DNA from: SIG437 sp045576235
Lineage (GTDB): Bacteria > Bacillota > Clostridia > UBA1381 > UBA9506
Reading direction: 5' to 3'
Length of the DNA stretch: 50,235 bases
NCBI GenBank assembly: GCA_045576235.1
Contig: JAZNGA010000027.1
Coordinates: 1-50,235, forward strand
The position numbers were made by a program, and so were the translations under genes. The notes below the pieces were generated by a model, which was not told where the DNA came from, searched no databases, and was given only the letters and a program-made list of their open reading frames with translations. Below are positions 1-6,685 of the stretch, in pieces. How positions within the stretch are numbered: position 1 is the first letter of the stretch; each line of letters opens with the position of its first letter.

Positions 1-53
1 CAGTCTTTATCGCGGATGCGAAATCCAAGGGGCTGTACGTCAGACCATTTCAT
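1..53 (-). CDS. 5' end of an unidentified gene, cut by the window edge
   Basis: An open frame runs off the left edge from an ATG at 53 and reads MKWSDVQPLGFRIRDKD. Only 17 codons are visible, so no family can be named. No Shine-Dalgarno sequence stands at normal distance. A good minus-strand promoter (59-87) ends only 5 nt before the ATG, so the transcript may be leaderless. Alternatively the real start lies further left and this is chance coding. Confidence 0.3.
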   Translation of the reverse strand, partial: MKWSDVQPLGFRIRDKD

Positions 54-58
54 CTCTT

Positions 59-87
59 ATTATAAAAAAATAAGTGCAAGCAATCAA
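59..87 (-). promoter_or_regulatory. Sigma-A-type promoter, minus strand
   Basis: On the minus strand TTGATT (87-82) and TATAAT (64-59) are separated by 17 bp. Transcription would begin at about the ATG at 53. Confidence 0.5.
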
Positions 88-126
88 CTACATCAATAGT
101 TAATTTACTTACACTTTTATTGTACC

Positions 127-169
127 AGGGGCTGTAGCAAATGACATCATTTGTTAAAGCCCCTTTTTT
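127..169 (+). repeat. GGGGCTGT-type hairpin, copy 1
   Basis: AGGGGCT (127-133) pairs with AGCCCCT (158-164). An inner stem CAAATGA/TCATTTG lies at 138-144/147-153, and a run of six T follows (164-169). It looks like a rho-independent terminator, yet it sits between two divergent promoters (59-87 minus, 206-234 plus), where neither adjacent gene needs one. A related hairpin lies at 5059-5094. Confidence 0.6.
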
Positions 170-205
170 GTAAAAAAAGAATATATAAAAAATGAATAAA
201 TATAC

Positions 206-234
206 TTGCAAAATTTAAATTTATGCGTTATAAT
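206..234 (+). promoter_or_regulatory. Sigma-A-type promoter of the first amino-acid ABC operon
   Basis: TTGCAA (206-211), a 17-bp spacer and TATAAT (229-234) stand about 40 nt upstream of the binding-protein start at 275. Confidence 0.7.
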
Positions 235-274
235 AGGATAGTCAATAAAATTTACTTTGATGGAGGAAAACAAA

Positions 275-1036
275 ATGAAAAAATTATTAGCACTTACATT
301 AGCAGTTTTGACAATGTTTGCTTTAGTAGCTTGTAGCGGTGAAACAGCAACAGACGGTGGCGAGGCAAAAGCTAAGCTTACTATGGCAACAAATGCAGAG
401 TTCCCACCTTTTGAATATCTCGAAGGTGAAGAAATCGTTGGCGCAGATGTTGACATTGCAAAAGCTATCGCTGAAAAGCTTGGTATGGAATTAGAAATCA
501 CAAACATCGACTTCGATGCTGCACTCACAGGTGCTGCAACAGGCAAGTATGATATGGCTGTCGCAGGTATTACAGCAAACGAAGAGAGAAGAAAGAACAT
601 GAACTTCACTGACGATTACTATATAGCTTCTCAGGCTATTATAGTTGCGGCAGACAGCGAAATTAAAGCTGCAGCTGATTTGGAAGGAAAGAAAGTGTCA
701 TGTCAGGAAGGCACAACAGGCGAACAGTATTTATTAGATAACGGTTATGAAATCCAGTCATTTAAGACAGGTGCTGAAGCTATCTCAGCTTTAACAGCAG
801 GAAAAGTTGATGCAGTTGTTATTGACGATGCTGTTGCTAAAGCTCTTTCAGAAAAACAGGAAGGCAAAACAGTTGTGTTAGACGAAGCTTTGACTCAGGA
901 ATGTTATGCAATTGCTTTAAAGCTTGGCAACGATGAATTAACTGAAAAAATTAATGGCGCATTGGCAGAATTAAAAGAGAGCGGAGATTTAGCTGCAATC
1001 TTTGCAAAATATGAATTACCATATGATGCTGAATAA
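275..1036 (+). CDS. Amino-acid ABC transporter substrate-binding lipoprotein
   Basis: This 253-residue protein captures a polar amino acid outside the membrane and hands it to the permease encoded next. It begins with a lipoprotein signal peptide with lipobox LVAC, so the mature protein should be lipid-anchored at the cysteine. The remainder matches the SBP_bac_3 fold: the NAEFPPFEY segment near the mature N-terminus, the GADVDIAKAIAEKLG stretch, and AGITANEERRKNMNFTDDYY. The length is usual for the family. The ATG at 275 is preferred over the upstream TTG/ATG at 257/260 because GGAGG (262-266) lies 8 nt before it and the signal peptide starts there. A strong hairpin follows the stop. Exact substrate is not readable; family members bind glutamine, histidine, arginine, lysine or cystine. 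Confidence 0.93.
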   Translation: MKKLLALTLAVLTMFALVACSGETATDGGEAKAKLTMATNAEFPPFEYLEGEEIVGADVDIAKAIAEKLGMELEITNIDFDAALTGAATGKYDMAVAGITANEERRKNMNFTDDYYIASQAIIVAADSEIKAAADLEGKKVSCQEGTTGEQYLLDNGYEIQSFKTGAEAISALTAGKVDAVVIDDAVAKALSEKQEGKTVVLDEALTQECYAIALKLGNDELTEKINGALAELKESGDLAAIFAKYELPYDAE

Positions 1037-1054
1037 TTAAAATTTTGATTTGTA

Positions 1055-1083
1055 AACGGCGCATATATCTGCGCCGTTTTTTC
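1055..1083 (+). terminator. Hairpin between binding protein and permease genes
   Basis: AACGGCGC pairs with GCGCCGTT and is followed by six T. It probably acts as a leaky terminator that leaves the binding protein more abundant than the membrane parts. Confidence 0.75.
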
Positions 1084-1099
1084 ATCTATGGAGGATATA

Positions 1100-1792
1100 A
1101 TGGAAAAATGGCTTGACACATTATATAATACATTTATTGTTTCGGACAGATATAAAATTTTAATAGATGGATTAATAAAAACGCTTCAGATAACAATATT
1201 TTCTTTGATTATTGGTGTTATTATCGGAACTATTGTTGCAATTATTAAGGTTTTTGCGGCAGAAAGCAAAAATTTTCCATCGAAAATTTTAGATAAAATC
1301 TGTGATATATATCTGACGGTTATCAGGGGAACTCCTGTGGTTGTTCAGCTTTTGATTTCGTTTTTCATTATTTTTGCAAACGCAGAAGACGGAACATGGG
1401 TTGCAATTATAACCTTTGGTGTTAATTCAGGTGCATATGTTGCTGAAGTGATACGCTCGGGAATTATGGCAATCGACCGTGGACAGACAGAAGCAGGGCG
1501 CTCATTGGGTTTTTCAAAAGTGAGAACAATGTGGCTGATTGTTTTGCCGCAGGCATTTAAAAACATTTTGCCTGCAATCGGTAATGAGATGATTGCTCTT
1601 TTAAAAGAAACATCTGTTGCAGGATATGTTGCAGTAATTGAATTGACAAAAGCAGGAAATCAGATAAAAAACACGACCTATGACCAAATAAACCCGATTT
1701 TGCTTGTTGCTCTTGTTTATTTGATTCTGGTTGTCGGTCTGACTAAGCTTTTAGGAATTCTGGAAAGGAGGCTGCGTAAGAGTGAACGATAA
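1100..1792 (+). CDS. Amino-acid ABC transporter permease
   Basis: This 230-residue integral membrane protein forms the translocation channel of the importer. It is a His/Glu/Gln/Arg/opine-family permease: a long hydrophobic helix after the N-terminal amphipathic segment (IFSLIIGVIIGTIVAIIKV), the conserved RGTPVVVQL turn, and the EAA-type coupling loop EAGRSLGFSKVRTMWLIVLP that contacts the ATPase. About five membrane helices are expected. The ATG at 1100 is chosen because GGAGG (1090-1094) precedes it, while the ATG at 1088 would contain that motif. The 3' end overlaps the ATPase gene by 11 nt, which indicates translational coupling. Confidence 0.94.
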   Translation: MEKWLDTLYNTFIVSDRYKILIDGLIKTLQITIFSLIIGVIIGTIVAIIKVFAAESKNFPSKILDKICDIYLTVIRGTPVVVQLLISFFIIFANAEDGTWVAIITFGVNSGAYVAEVIRSGIMAIDRGQTEAGRSLGFSKVRTMWLIVLPQAFKNILPAIGNEMIALLKETSVAGYVAVIELTKAGNQIKNTTYDQINPILLVALVYLILVVGLTKLLGILERRLRKSER

Positions 1793-2525
1793 ACATCTGA
1801 TTGAAACAAAGGGACTTTGCAAATTCTATAATGACGGAGAAATTCGTGCTTTAGACAATGTTGATGTTGAGATTGAAAAAGGTGAAGTTGTTGTTATCAT
1901 CGGACCTTCAGGAAGCGGTAAATCAACTCTTCTTCGTTCGCTTAACAGACTCGAAGAGCCAACAGGCGGTCATATATATTTTGAAGGAACTGACATCTGC
2001 GACCCTAAAACAGACATTAATCTGATGCGACAGAAAATGGGAATGGTTTTCCAGCAGTTTAATCTTTTCCCTCATATGACAGTTTTAAAGAATATGACTT
2101 TAGCACCCATTAAGCTTTTAAAAAAGCAAAAGGAAGAAGCTGAAAAAAAGGCAAGAGAGCTTTTAGAGCGTGTCGGGCTATCTGACAGAGCAGAAAGCTA
2201 TCCGTCGCAACTTTCAGGTGGACAAAAGCAGCGTGTTGCAATCGTCAGAGCTCTTGCAATGTCGCCTGATGTTATGCTTTTTGATGAACCAACCTCGGCG
2301 CTTGACCCTGAAATGGTAGGCGAGGTTTTGGATGTTATGAAAAGCCTTGCTGAAGAAGGAATGACCATGGTGGTTGTGACTCACGAAATGGGCTTTGCAA
2401 GAGAAGTTGCAAGCCGTGTGATTTTTATGGATGAAGGAAAAATTATGGAGACGGGAACGCCCGACGAAATTTTCACAAATCCGCAGAACGAAAGAACAAA
2501 AGCATTTTTATCTAAAGTGCTCTGA
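1782..2525 (+). CDS. Amino-acid ABC transporter ATP-binding protein
   Basis: A 247-residue cytoplasmic ATPase that powers the importer (GlnQ/HisP type). Walker A is GPSGSGKST near residue 42, the Q-loop is VFQQFNLFPHMTV, the ABC signature is LSGGQKQRVAIVRALA, Walker B is VMLFDEPTSALDPE, and the switch histidine lies in VVTHEMGFA. Length is typical. The start is a GTG at 1782 preceded by AAGGAGG (1765-1771) inside the permease gene. A strong terminator follows at 2532-2566, so the operon holds only these three genes. Confidence 0.95.
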   Translation: MNDKHLIETKGLCKFYNDGEIRALDNVDVEIEKGEVVVIIGPSGSGKSTLLRSLNRLEEPTGGHIYFEGTDICDPKTDINLMRQKMGMVFQQFNLFPHMTVLKNMTLAPIKLLKKQKEEAEKKARELLERVGLSDRAESYPSQLSGGQKQRVAIVRALAMSPDVMLFDEPTSALDPEMVGEVLDVMKSLAEEGMTMVVVTHEMGFAREVASRVIFMDEGKIMETGTPDEIFTNPQNERTKAFLSKVL

Positions 2526-2531
2526 TAAAGA

Positions 2532-2566
2532 AAAACTCCTTTGCTAAAAGCAAAGGAGTTTTATTT
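2532..2566 (+). terminator. Rho-independent terminator of the first ABC operon
   Basis: AAAACTCCTTTGCT pairs with AGCAAAGGAGTTTT around a three-base loop, with a T-rich tail. It lies between convergent genes and can serve both strands. Confidence 0.85.
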
Positions 2567-2578
2567 TATGCTTATGTT

Positions 2579-3448
2579 TTATCTGACACTACCTAAGAAG
2601 AAAATAGCGAGCGTTCCGGGACCTGAATGAGCACCGATAACGGGGTCGATATAGTTAATCACGATATCATCTATTCCAAATTTTTCCTTTATTGCTTTTG
2701 CCACATATTCTGCATCTTCTATGCAGTCACCGTGAGAAATGAACACCGTCTGCTTTTCAGGTTCAATCGCGGTTTCGACAAACTTATCAACTAATGCGTT
2801 TAAAGACTGCTTTCTTCCTCTCACCTTTGAAACAGAAATGAGCTTTCCCTTATCATCAACATGTAAAACGGGCTTGATGCCAAGAGCTGAGCCGATGACA
2901 GCTGTTGCGCCTGAAATTCTGCCACCGCGTTTTAAGAAGAAAAGGTCATCAACTGTGAACCAATGGCAAAGCTTTAGTTTGTTTTCTTCAAGCCATGCAA
3001 GAATTTCATCTAACGATTTGCCTTCTTCCTTCATTTTTGCAGCATAGTAAACCAAAAGACCTTCGCCCATTGAAGCGCAAAGTGAGTCCCAAGTGATGAT
3101 TTTTCTTTCGGGATATTCCTCTCTGAGCATTTCAGCAGCAAGCACTGATGATTGATATGTTCCGCTCAAGCCGCTTGAGAAGGCTATGTATAAAATGTCC
3201 TGACCGTTTTCTAGGAAAGGCTTGAAAGCTTCAACATAGATTTCAGGGGAGAGAAGCGATGTTTTGATATGCTCTTTATTTCTCATCATATCATAGTATT
3301 GCTTTATGTCAACATTTTCTCCTTTTTTATAGCTTCTGTGTTCAACATCGTTTACTAAGAATATCATAGGAATAACTTCAATGCCGAATTTTTCAATGAT
3401 ATCAGTTGTGAGATTCGCAGAGGAATCTGTCATAAGAACAAAACTCAT
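2579..3448 (-). CDS. DegV family fatty-acid-binding protein
   Basis: This 289-residue cytoplasmic protein belongs to the DegV family. In characterised Firmicutes, members such as FakB bind a fatty acid for a separate kinase (FakA). The family signature is clear: TDSSANLT at residues 7-14, the central SSGLSGTYQSSVLAAE, and FFLKRGGRISG, which resembles the DegV lipid-binding segment. Size is normal. No DAK-type fatty acid kinase is encoded here, so the partner and ligand are inferred only. The ATG has GGAGAG 8 nt upstream and a clean promoter at 3491-3519, so it is probably a single-gene unit. Confidence 0.9.
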   Translation of the reverse strand: MSFVLMTDSSANLTTDIIEKFGIEVIPMIFLVNDVEHRSYKKGENVDIKQYYDMMRNKEHIKTSLLSPEIYVEAFKPFLENGQDILYIAFSSGLSGTYQSSVLAAEMLREEYPERKIITWDSLCASMGEGLLVYYAAKMKEEGKSLDEILAWLEENKLKLCHWFTVDDLFFLKRGGRISGATAVIGSALGIKPVLHVDDKGKLISVSKVRGRKQSLNALVDKFVETAIEPEKQTVFISHGDCIEDAEYVAKAIKEKFGIDDIVINYIDPVIGAHSGPGTLAIFFLGSVR

Positions 3449-3490
3449 TTTTTAACTCTCCTATTATTAAAATTTTTAGTATACATAATA

Positions 3491-3519
3491 ATTATATATA
3501 ATTTTGTTAAAAAAGTCAA
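3491..3519 (-). promoter_or_regulatory. Promoter of the degV gene
   Basis: On the minus strand TTGACT (3519-3514), 17 bp, TATAAT (3496-3491). Confidence 0.7.
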
Positions 3520-3610
3520 GAAAAGAGGCTGTAACCTATAACTTTATTTTTTGTGGAATAATTTTTTTTGTTGAGATTTCGCAGAAAAAACGTTTTTTGA
3601 CATATAAGAA

Positions 3611-3637
3611 ATGGGCAAAGTTTACAACTTTGCCCAT
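3611..3637. terminator. Hairpin downstream of the 175-residue gene
   Basis: ATGGGCAAAGTT pairs with AACTTTGCCCAT around a three-base loop. Neither side has a strong T-run, so termination is plausible but unproven. Confidence 0.5.
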
Positions 3638-3656
3638 TCAATATTATAAATGCTTA

Positions 3657-4184
3657 TTAATCATAATAACCCAAAAAATATTCTTTTGTATCCTCTAATT
3701 GATTTTGTTCCACATTTCCTATATATCTACTGCCTTCTTGGGTTTCAATTTCTCCTCTTTTATTATGCAGAATTAGTATTTTAGTAAAGTCGGAACTTAT
3801 ATGAACTAAAAGAGGTTCAAACCCAACAGGCATTTTTGAAACTGTACCATTCTCATATTTTTTCATATACATGGTTTCGTTGTAATACCATCCGCTGAAG
3901 TCGTGTGCTCGGTCATTTGCGTTGTTGACGGATGGTGTTTGCCCTGAATAATGCAAATGCTCTCCATAGGCAAATGTTTCAGTTTCAGTTTTAACTGTGA
4001 TTGTTCCATATATTTTGTCATTCAAAAACAGAAATCTTAAATATTTCATATCAAGGGCAATATCAACCTTTTCTCCATTTTCTGTATTTACTCCATAGTA
4101 TGTTCTATCAATGTTTTGCGGAAAAGGTAATAAAGAAATCAAAAGAAATACTACAACAAAACCAATTATTAATTTCTTTTTCAT
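3657..4184 (-). CDS. Hypothetical membrane-anchored or secreted protein
   Basis: A 175-residue protein of no family I recognise. Residues 3-22 are a hydrophobic stretch after MKKK that can serve as signal anchor or uncleaved signal peptide, with no lipobox cysteine. The rest is hydrophilic, rich in Tyr, Thr and Asn, and probably extracytoplasmic beta structure. The gene is well formed: GGAGGG precedes the ATG, and a consensus promoter lies at 4233-4261. It stands alone between degV and the DUF559 cassette, so neighbours give no functional clue. Confidence 0.7.
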   Translation of the reverse strand: MKKKLIIGFVVVFLLISLLPFPQNIDRTYYGVNTENGEKVDIALDMKYLRFLFLNDKIYGTITVKTETETFAYGEHLHYSGQTPSVNNANDRAHDFSGWYYNETMYMKKYENGTVSKMPVGFEPLLVHISSDFTKILILHNKRGEIETQEGSRYIGNVEQNQLEDTKEYFLGYYD

Positions 4185-4232
4185 AATATCCCTCCTATCA
4201 ACAATTCACTCCATTTCCTATATTCTACCTAA

Positions 4233-4261
4233 ATTATAGCAAAAACACACCCAAAAGTCAA
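4233..4261 (-). promoter_or_regulatory. Promoter of the 175-residue gene
   Basis: On the minus strand TTGACT (4261-4256), 17 bp, TATAAT (4238-4233). Confidence 0.7.
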
Positions 4262-4476
4262 TCATTTTGCCATTTTTCGGCATAGTGCCCTGTTGTGGCA
4301 ATATCCTTCTGGTGGATATCCCCGAAGAAGGAAAAAACCGACACTTTTGACTATTTACCCCTTTATGCCTATTAATTTTTTTAAAAAACAATGCTCTTTA
4401 AGGGGTAAAATCAACAAAAATAGTGCGGTCGGAAAATCTTCCGCAATTTTCCGACACTTATGAATGACACTTATAA
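4262..4476. other. Gene-free stretch rich in inverted and direct repeats
   Basis: I see no credible gene here. It holds a hairpin ATATCC/GGATAT, a facing pair of TTTACCCCTT/AAGGGGTAAA arms about 30 bp apart (near 4357 and 4399), a perfect 10-bp stem GTCGGAAAAT/ATTTTCCGAC (4428-4437/4446-4455), and the direct repeat CCGACACTT at 4338-4346 and 4451-4459. It adjoins the inverted-repeat cassette on its left and may be a worn mobile-element remnant. Confidence 0.45.
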
Positions 4477-4477
4477 A

Positions 4478-4528
4478 AAGGCTCCCTTGTGTAAAGGGAG
4501 CTGTCAACGAAGTTGACTGAGGGATTGT
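4478..4528 (+). repeat. Left terminal inverted repeat of the DUF559 cassette
   Basis: It contains two hairpins: CTCCCTT/AAGGGAG and GTCAAC/GTTGAC, followed by GAGGGATTG. Read on the minus strand it forms a rho-independent terminator (GCTCCCTT, 5-nt loop, AAGGGAGC, then CTTTTT). The CDS ends inside it. Confidence 0.75.
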
Positions 4529-4872
4529 TTAATTTCATTATCAATAAACAAACATACTCCCTCAAAGTTTTTGTTTATATCAAGATTTGATATTCTTATA
4601 ACTTTTAATCCATATTGTTCTAAAAACTCAGTTCTCAAAGCATCTTTTTCCATTCCTTTATCATCATAATGCTGTGAGCCATCCAATTCAATGACAAATT
4701 TTGCTTTGGCACAATAAAAATCAACAATATATTTTCCTATTACTTTCTGCCTTATAAACTTGATAGGGTATTCTCTCAAATAATCATACCAAAGATGTTT
4801 TTCTTCTTTTGTCATATTCTTTCTTAATACTTTTGCAAGTGGTACGATTTCTTTATTGTGTTTGTAGTCCAT
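4504..4872 (-). CDS. DUF559 (Vsr/MutH-like fold) endonuclease-domain protein
   Basis: A 122-residue protein of the DUF559 family, which belongs to the PD-(D/E)XK/very-short-patch-repair-like nuclease group. Visible landmarks are LWYDYLREYPIKFIRQKVIG, then YIVDFYCAKAKFVIELDGSQH, which carries the candidate catalytic D and E-x-D, and EFLEQYGLKVIRI. The length equals the stand-alone family. The ATG is preceded by GGAGGG inside the right inverted repeat, and the last residues SLSQLR and stop lie inside the left repeat, so gene and repeats evolved as one unit. DNA cleavage and a role in mobility are inferred; no DUF559 member has a function that I can assign to this cassette. Confidence 0.85.
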   Translation of the reverse strand: MDYKHNKEIVPLAKVLRKNMTKEEKHLWYDYLREYPIKFIRQKVIGKYIVDFYCAKAKFVIELDGSQHYDDKGMEKDALRTEFLEQYGLKVIRISNLDINKNFEGVCLFIDNEIKQSLSQLR

Positions 4873-4873
4873 T

Positions 4874-4928
4874 ACAATCCCTCCGAGTTGCTACGCAACC
4901 CACCTCCCTTTGCACAAGGGAGGCTTTC
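4874..4928 (-). repeat. Right terminal inverted repeat of the DUF559 cassette
   Basis: Reverse-complemented, it aligns with the left repeat: CTCCCTT, GTGCA, AAGGGAG, a second hairpin GTTGC/GCAAC, then GAGGGATTG. The second-hairpin stem differs from the left copy while still pairing, a compensatory pattern suggesting that the structure matters. It carries GGAGGG, the start-proximal Shine-Dalgarno of the DUF559 gene. Confidence 0.75.
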
Positions 4929-4937
4929 TTGTAGATT

Positions 4938-4966
4938 ATATTATCATTTTTAATACTTTTAGTCAA
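4938..4966 (-). promoter_or_regulatory. Promoter reading into the DUF559 cassette
   Basis: On the minus strand TTGACT (4966-4961), 17 bp, TAATAT (4943-4938). It lies just outside the right inverted repeat, so it may belong to the host locus. Confidence 0.55.
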
Positions 4967-5058
4967 CACAATCAACTTTTCGTAAATAATTACATATTAA
5001 CCTTAAAATCTTTTTGAGATTTCAACGGAAAGTCCGTTTCACAGAAAATTGAGTTATA

Positions 5059-5094
5059 GGGGCTGTAACAAATAAGTTTATTTGCCACAGCCCG
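5059..5094. repeat. GGGGCTGT-type hairpin, copy 2
   Basis: GGGCTGT (5060-5066) pairs with ACAGCCC (5087-5093), with an inner AAATA/TATTT stem. Sequence and layout match the copy at 127-169. It is downstream of the six-gene minus-strand operon and may terminate it, although the minus-strand T-run is poor. Confidence 0.55.
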
Positions 5095-5107
5095 TTTGTA
5101 ATTGTTG

Positions 5108-6325
5108 TTATAATGTGAATATTCCGCCTGCTTCGTGAAGGAAGTCTCCTGATTTATAAAGCTCCTTTAAAGCCTTTTTAAGAGAAGAATCTTCGGGAAG
5201 CGAATCTAAATCTATTTCTGAAAGGCTTGATATAGGTCTTTGGAAAACAAAGTTAAAAATATCAAGCCCACCACAAACGATAGGGAATTTAACATATCTG
5301 TTTTGGAATGAGATGATGTTTGATGTTGGCTTCAGTAGTTGTTTTAAGTCGGCAGAAAGAAGCCATGAAACGCACATGCCCGCCTTGAAATCTGCGTCAG
5401 GATAAAGTCCTTTTAAGAAGCTTATTCCTTCGTTTAAGGAATTTTCCACAATATCAGGAGCGAATGAGCCATCAGCTCCAATGTGTATGTTAATGAAGTT
5501 ATCTCCGGGGGCACACAAAATGCTCCATTCATTTTTGTTTAATCTTGTTTTTTCTTTTTCTATGAGCACTGTTTCATCGCAGACTAAATTGCCTTCATAA
5601 TATTCATCTGTCTGAGAATATTCGGTCACAAAGGAACCTTCTTCATCATCTGCACCTGCTGAACCTAACATTAAACCACTTTTATGAACCTTGATTCCGT
5701 CAGACATGAGAACTTTGACTTCATTATTTTTATTTATGAAAGCTGTCATTTTCAAATCACAGTTTTTTCTAATTTCAAAAATAAATCTGCCTATTGAGAA
5801 AATATCTGCATTTTTATATGAAGTTGTCCAGAGGAAATAAAGCGTTGGGAAACATACTCTCCCTGTTCTTTCTTCAGAGACCGTAATAAATCCACCGACA
5901 GAGCTGTATGTATTTTTAAGAAGTTCTCCATCAACGCCCTTATCTTTTAAGTCTAAAAATGCATAATGCACTCTTTCGAGAATGGGGAAAAATGAAAACA
6001 AATCATAGGGAAGTGGATTTTCACCTTCGGGCGCTTCGGGAAATTTCAGTCCCACGAAAACTTCCTCGTGGTGCTTGGGAATTTTAAGCATTTCGTGGAG
6101 CACTTTAGAAAACAGAACAAGGTCAGGGTTTTCCTTAATAAGCGGGAGAGCGGGGAGAGAAAGTTTTAAAACCTCCTCTGATATGTAGCAGTCGCTTGCA
6201 GCTTTTAAGATATATTCTTCAGACAGCCAAAAGGGCATTTCATTATCGTTTAAAACTTTTTCGTAAGTCTCATCAAACAAATCGGAAATGTTTTCCATGT
6301 TAAGTCTTTTAAGTAAATCATTCAT
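5108..6325 (-). CDS. Acyltransferase of the NAT_N/GNAT_C two-domain type
   Basis: This 405-residue cytoplasmic protein looks like the Clostridia family annotated 'acyltransferase domain-containing protein' (NAT_N plus GNAT_C). The C-terminal half carries the recognisable stretch: INIHIGADGSFAPDIVENSL, SFLKGLYPDADF, then CVSWLLSADLKQLLKPTSNI and FQNRYV. The N-terminal half is helical, with EEVFVGLKFPEAP and the WTTSYK segment. Substrate is unknown. It is the last gene of a six-gene minus-strand operon, 22 nt after yerC, and AGGAGTG precedes the ATG. The family call rests on remembered motifs; activity is not established for close relatives that I can name. Confidence 0.65.
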   Translation of the reverse strand: MNDLLKRLNMENISDLFDETYEKVLNDNEMPFWLSEEYILKAASDCYISEEVLKLSLPALPLIKENPDLVLFSKVLHEMLKIPKHHEEVFVGLKFPEAPEGENPLPYDLFSFFPILERVHYAFLDLKDKGVDGELLKNTYSSVGGFITVSEERTGRVCFPTLYFLWTTSYKNADIFSIGRFIFEIRKNCDLKMTAFINKNNEVKVLMSDGIKVHKSGLMLGSAGADDEEGSFVTEYSQTDEYYEGNLVCDETVLIEKEKTRLNKNEWSILCAPGDNFINIHIGADGSFAPDIVENSLNEGISFLKGLYPDADFKAGMCVSWLLSADLKQLLKPTSNIISFQNRYVKFPIVCGGLDIFNFVFQRPISSLSEIDLDSLPEDSSLKKALKELYKSGDFLHEAGGIFTL

Positions 6326-6347
6326 AGTTATTCACTCCTGGTAATTA

Positions 6348-6659
6348 TTAGTTTTCCTCTTTTTCCAAACGCTCTAAAATTTTGGTGTATGCTCCTGAGC
6401 CATATTGAAGAGACCTGTTGACTCGCGATATGGTTGCTGTGGAAGCTCCTGTGATCTTTACGATTTCATTAAATGTTGCGCCTTTTTTCAAAAGCTTTGC
6501 AACATGCAGACGCTGTGAAATGAGCTTGAGTTCATTGATTGTACAGATGTCCTCAAAGAAATCGTCGCAATCTTCTATTGTTTCCAGCAGAAGAACAGCT
6601 TTATAAAATTCTTCTTTGTTGATAATATCAGGGGAAAGGCCTTTTGCATTATGATTCAT
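6348..6659 (-). CDS. yerC: YerC/YecD family TrpR-related DNA-binding protein
   Basis: A 103-residue protein of the TrpR superfamily YerC/YecD branch. The helix-turn-helix is evident at about residues 58-85: KKGATFNEIVKITGASTATI, then SRVNRSLQYG. The N-terminal LLETIEDCDDFFEDICTINE is the conserved dimerisation region. These proteins are presumed transcription regulators; the ligand is not known, although TrpR kinship makes an amino-acid corepressor possible. Its place directly behind an amino-acid importer in the same operon suggests autogenous control of uptake. Start: ATG with AAAGGA upstream. Confidence 0.88.
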   Translation of the reverse strand: MNHNAKGLSPDIINKEEFYKAVLLLETIEDCDDFFEDICTINELKLISQRLHVAKLLKKGATFNEIVKITGASTATISRVNRSLQYGSGAYTKILERLEKEEN

Positions 6660-6685
6660 AAAAAAGCATCCTTTCTTTATAAAAA

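Larger units (their letters stand above)
4478..4928 (-). mobile_element. Compact inverted-repeat cassette carrying a DUF559 gene
   Basis: A 369-bp gene is bracketed exactly by two inverted repeats of about 50 bp (4478-4528 and 4874-4928). The left repeat encodes the last codons and stop and gives a terminator. The right repeat gives the ribosome binding site. No transposase is present and no target-site duplication is obvious. The unit resembles a MITE-like or endonuclease-associated repeat; mobility is inferred from architecture only. Confidence 0.55.

Noticed and set aside
3504..3698. A 64-residue plus-strand frame in the degV upstream region
   Set aside because: No ribosome site, overlaps a hairpin and the opposite gene, and composition is random AT-rich.
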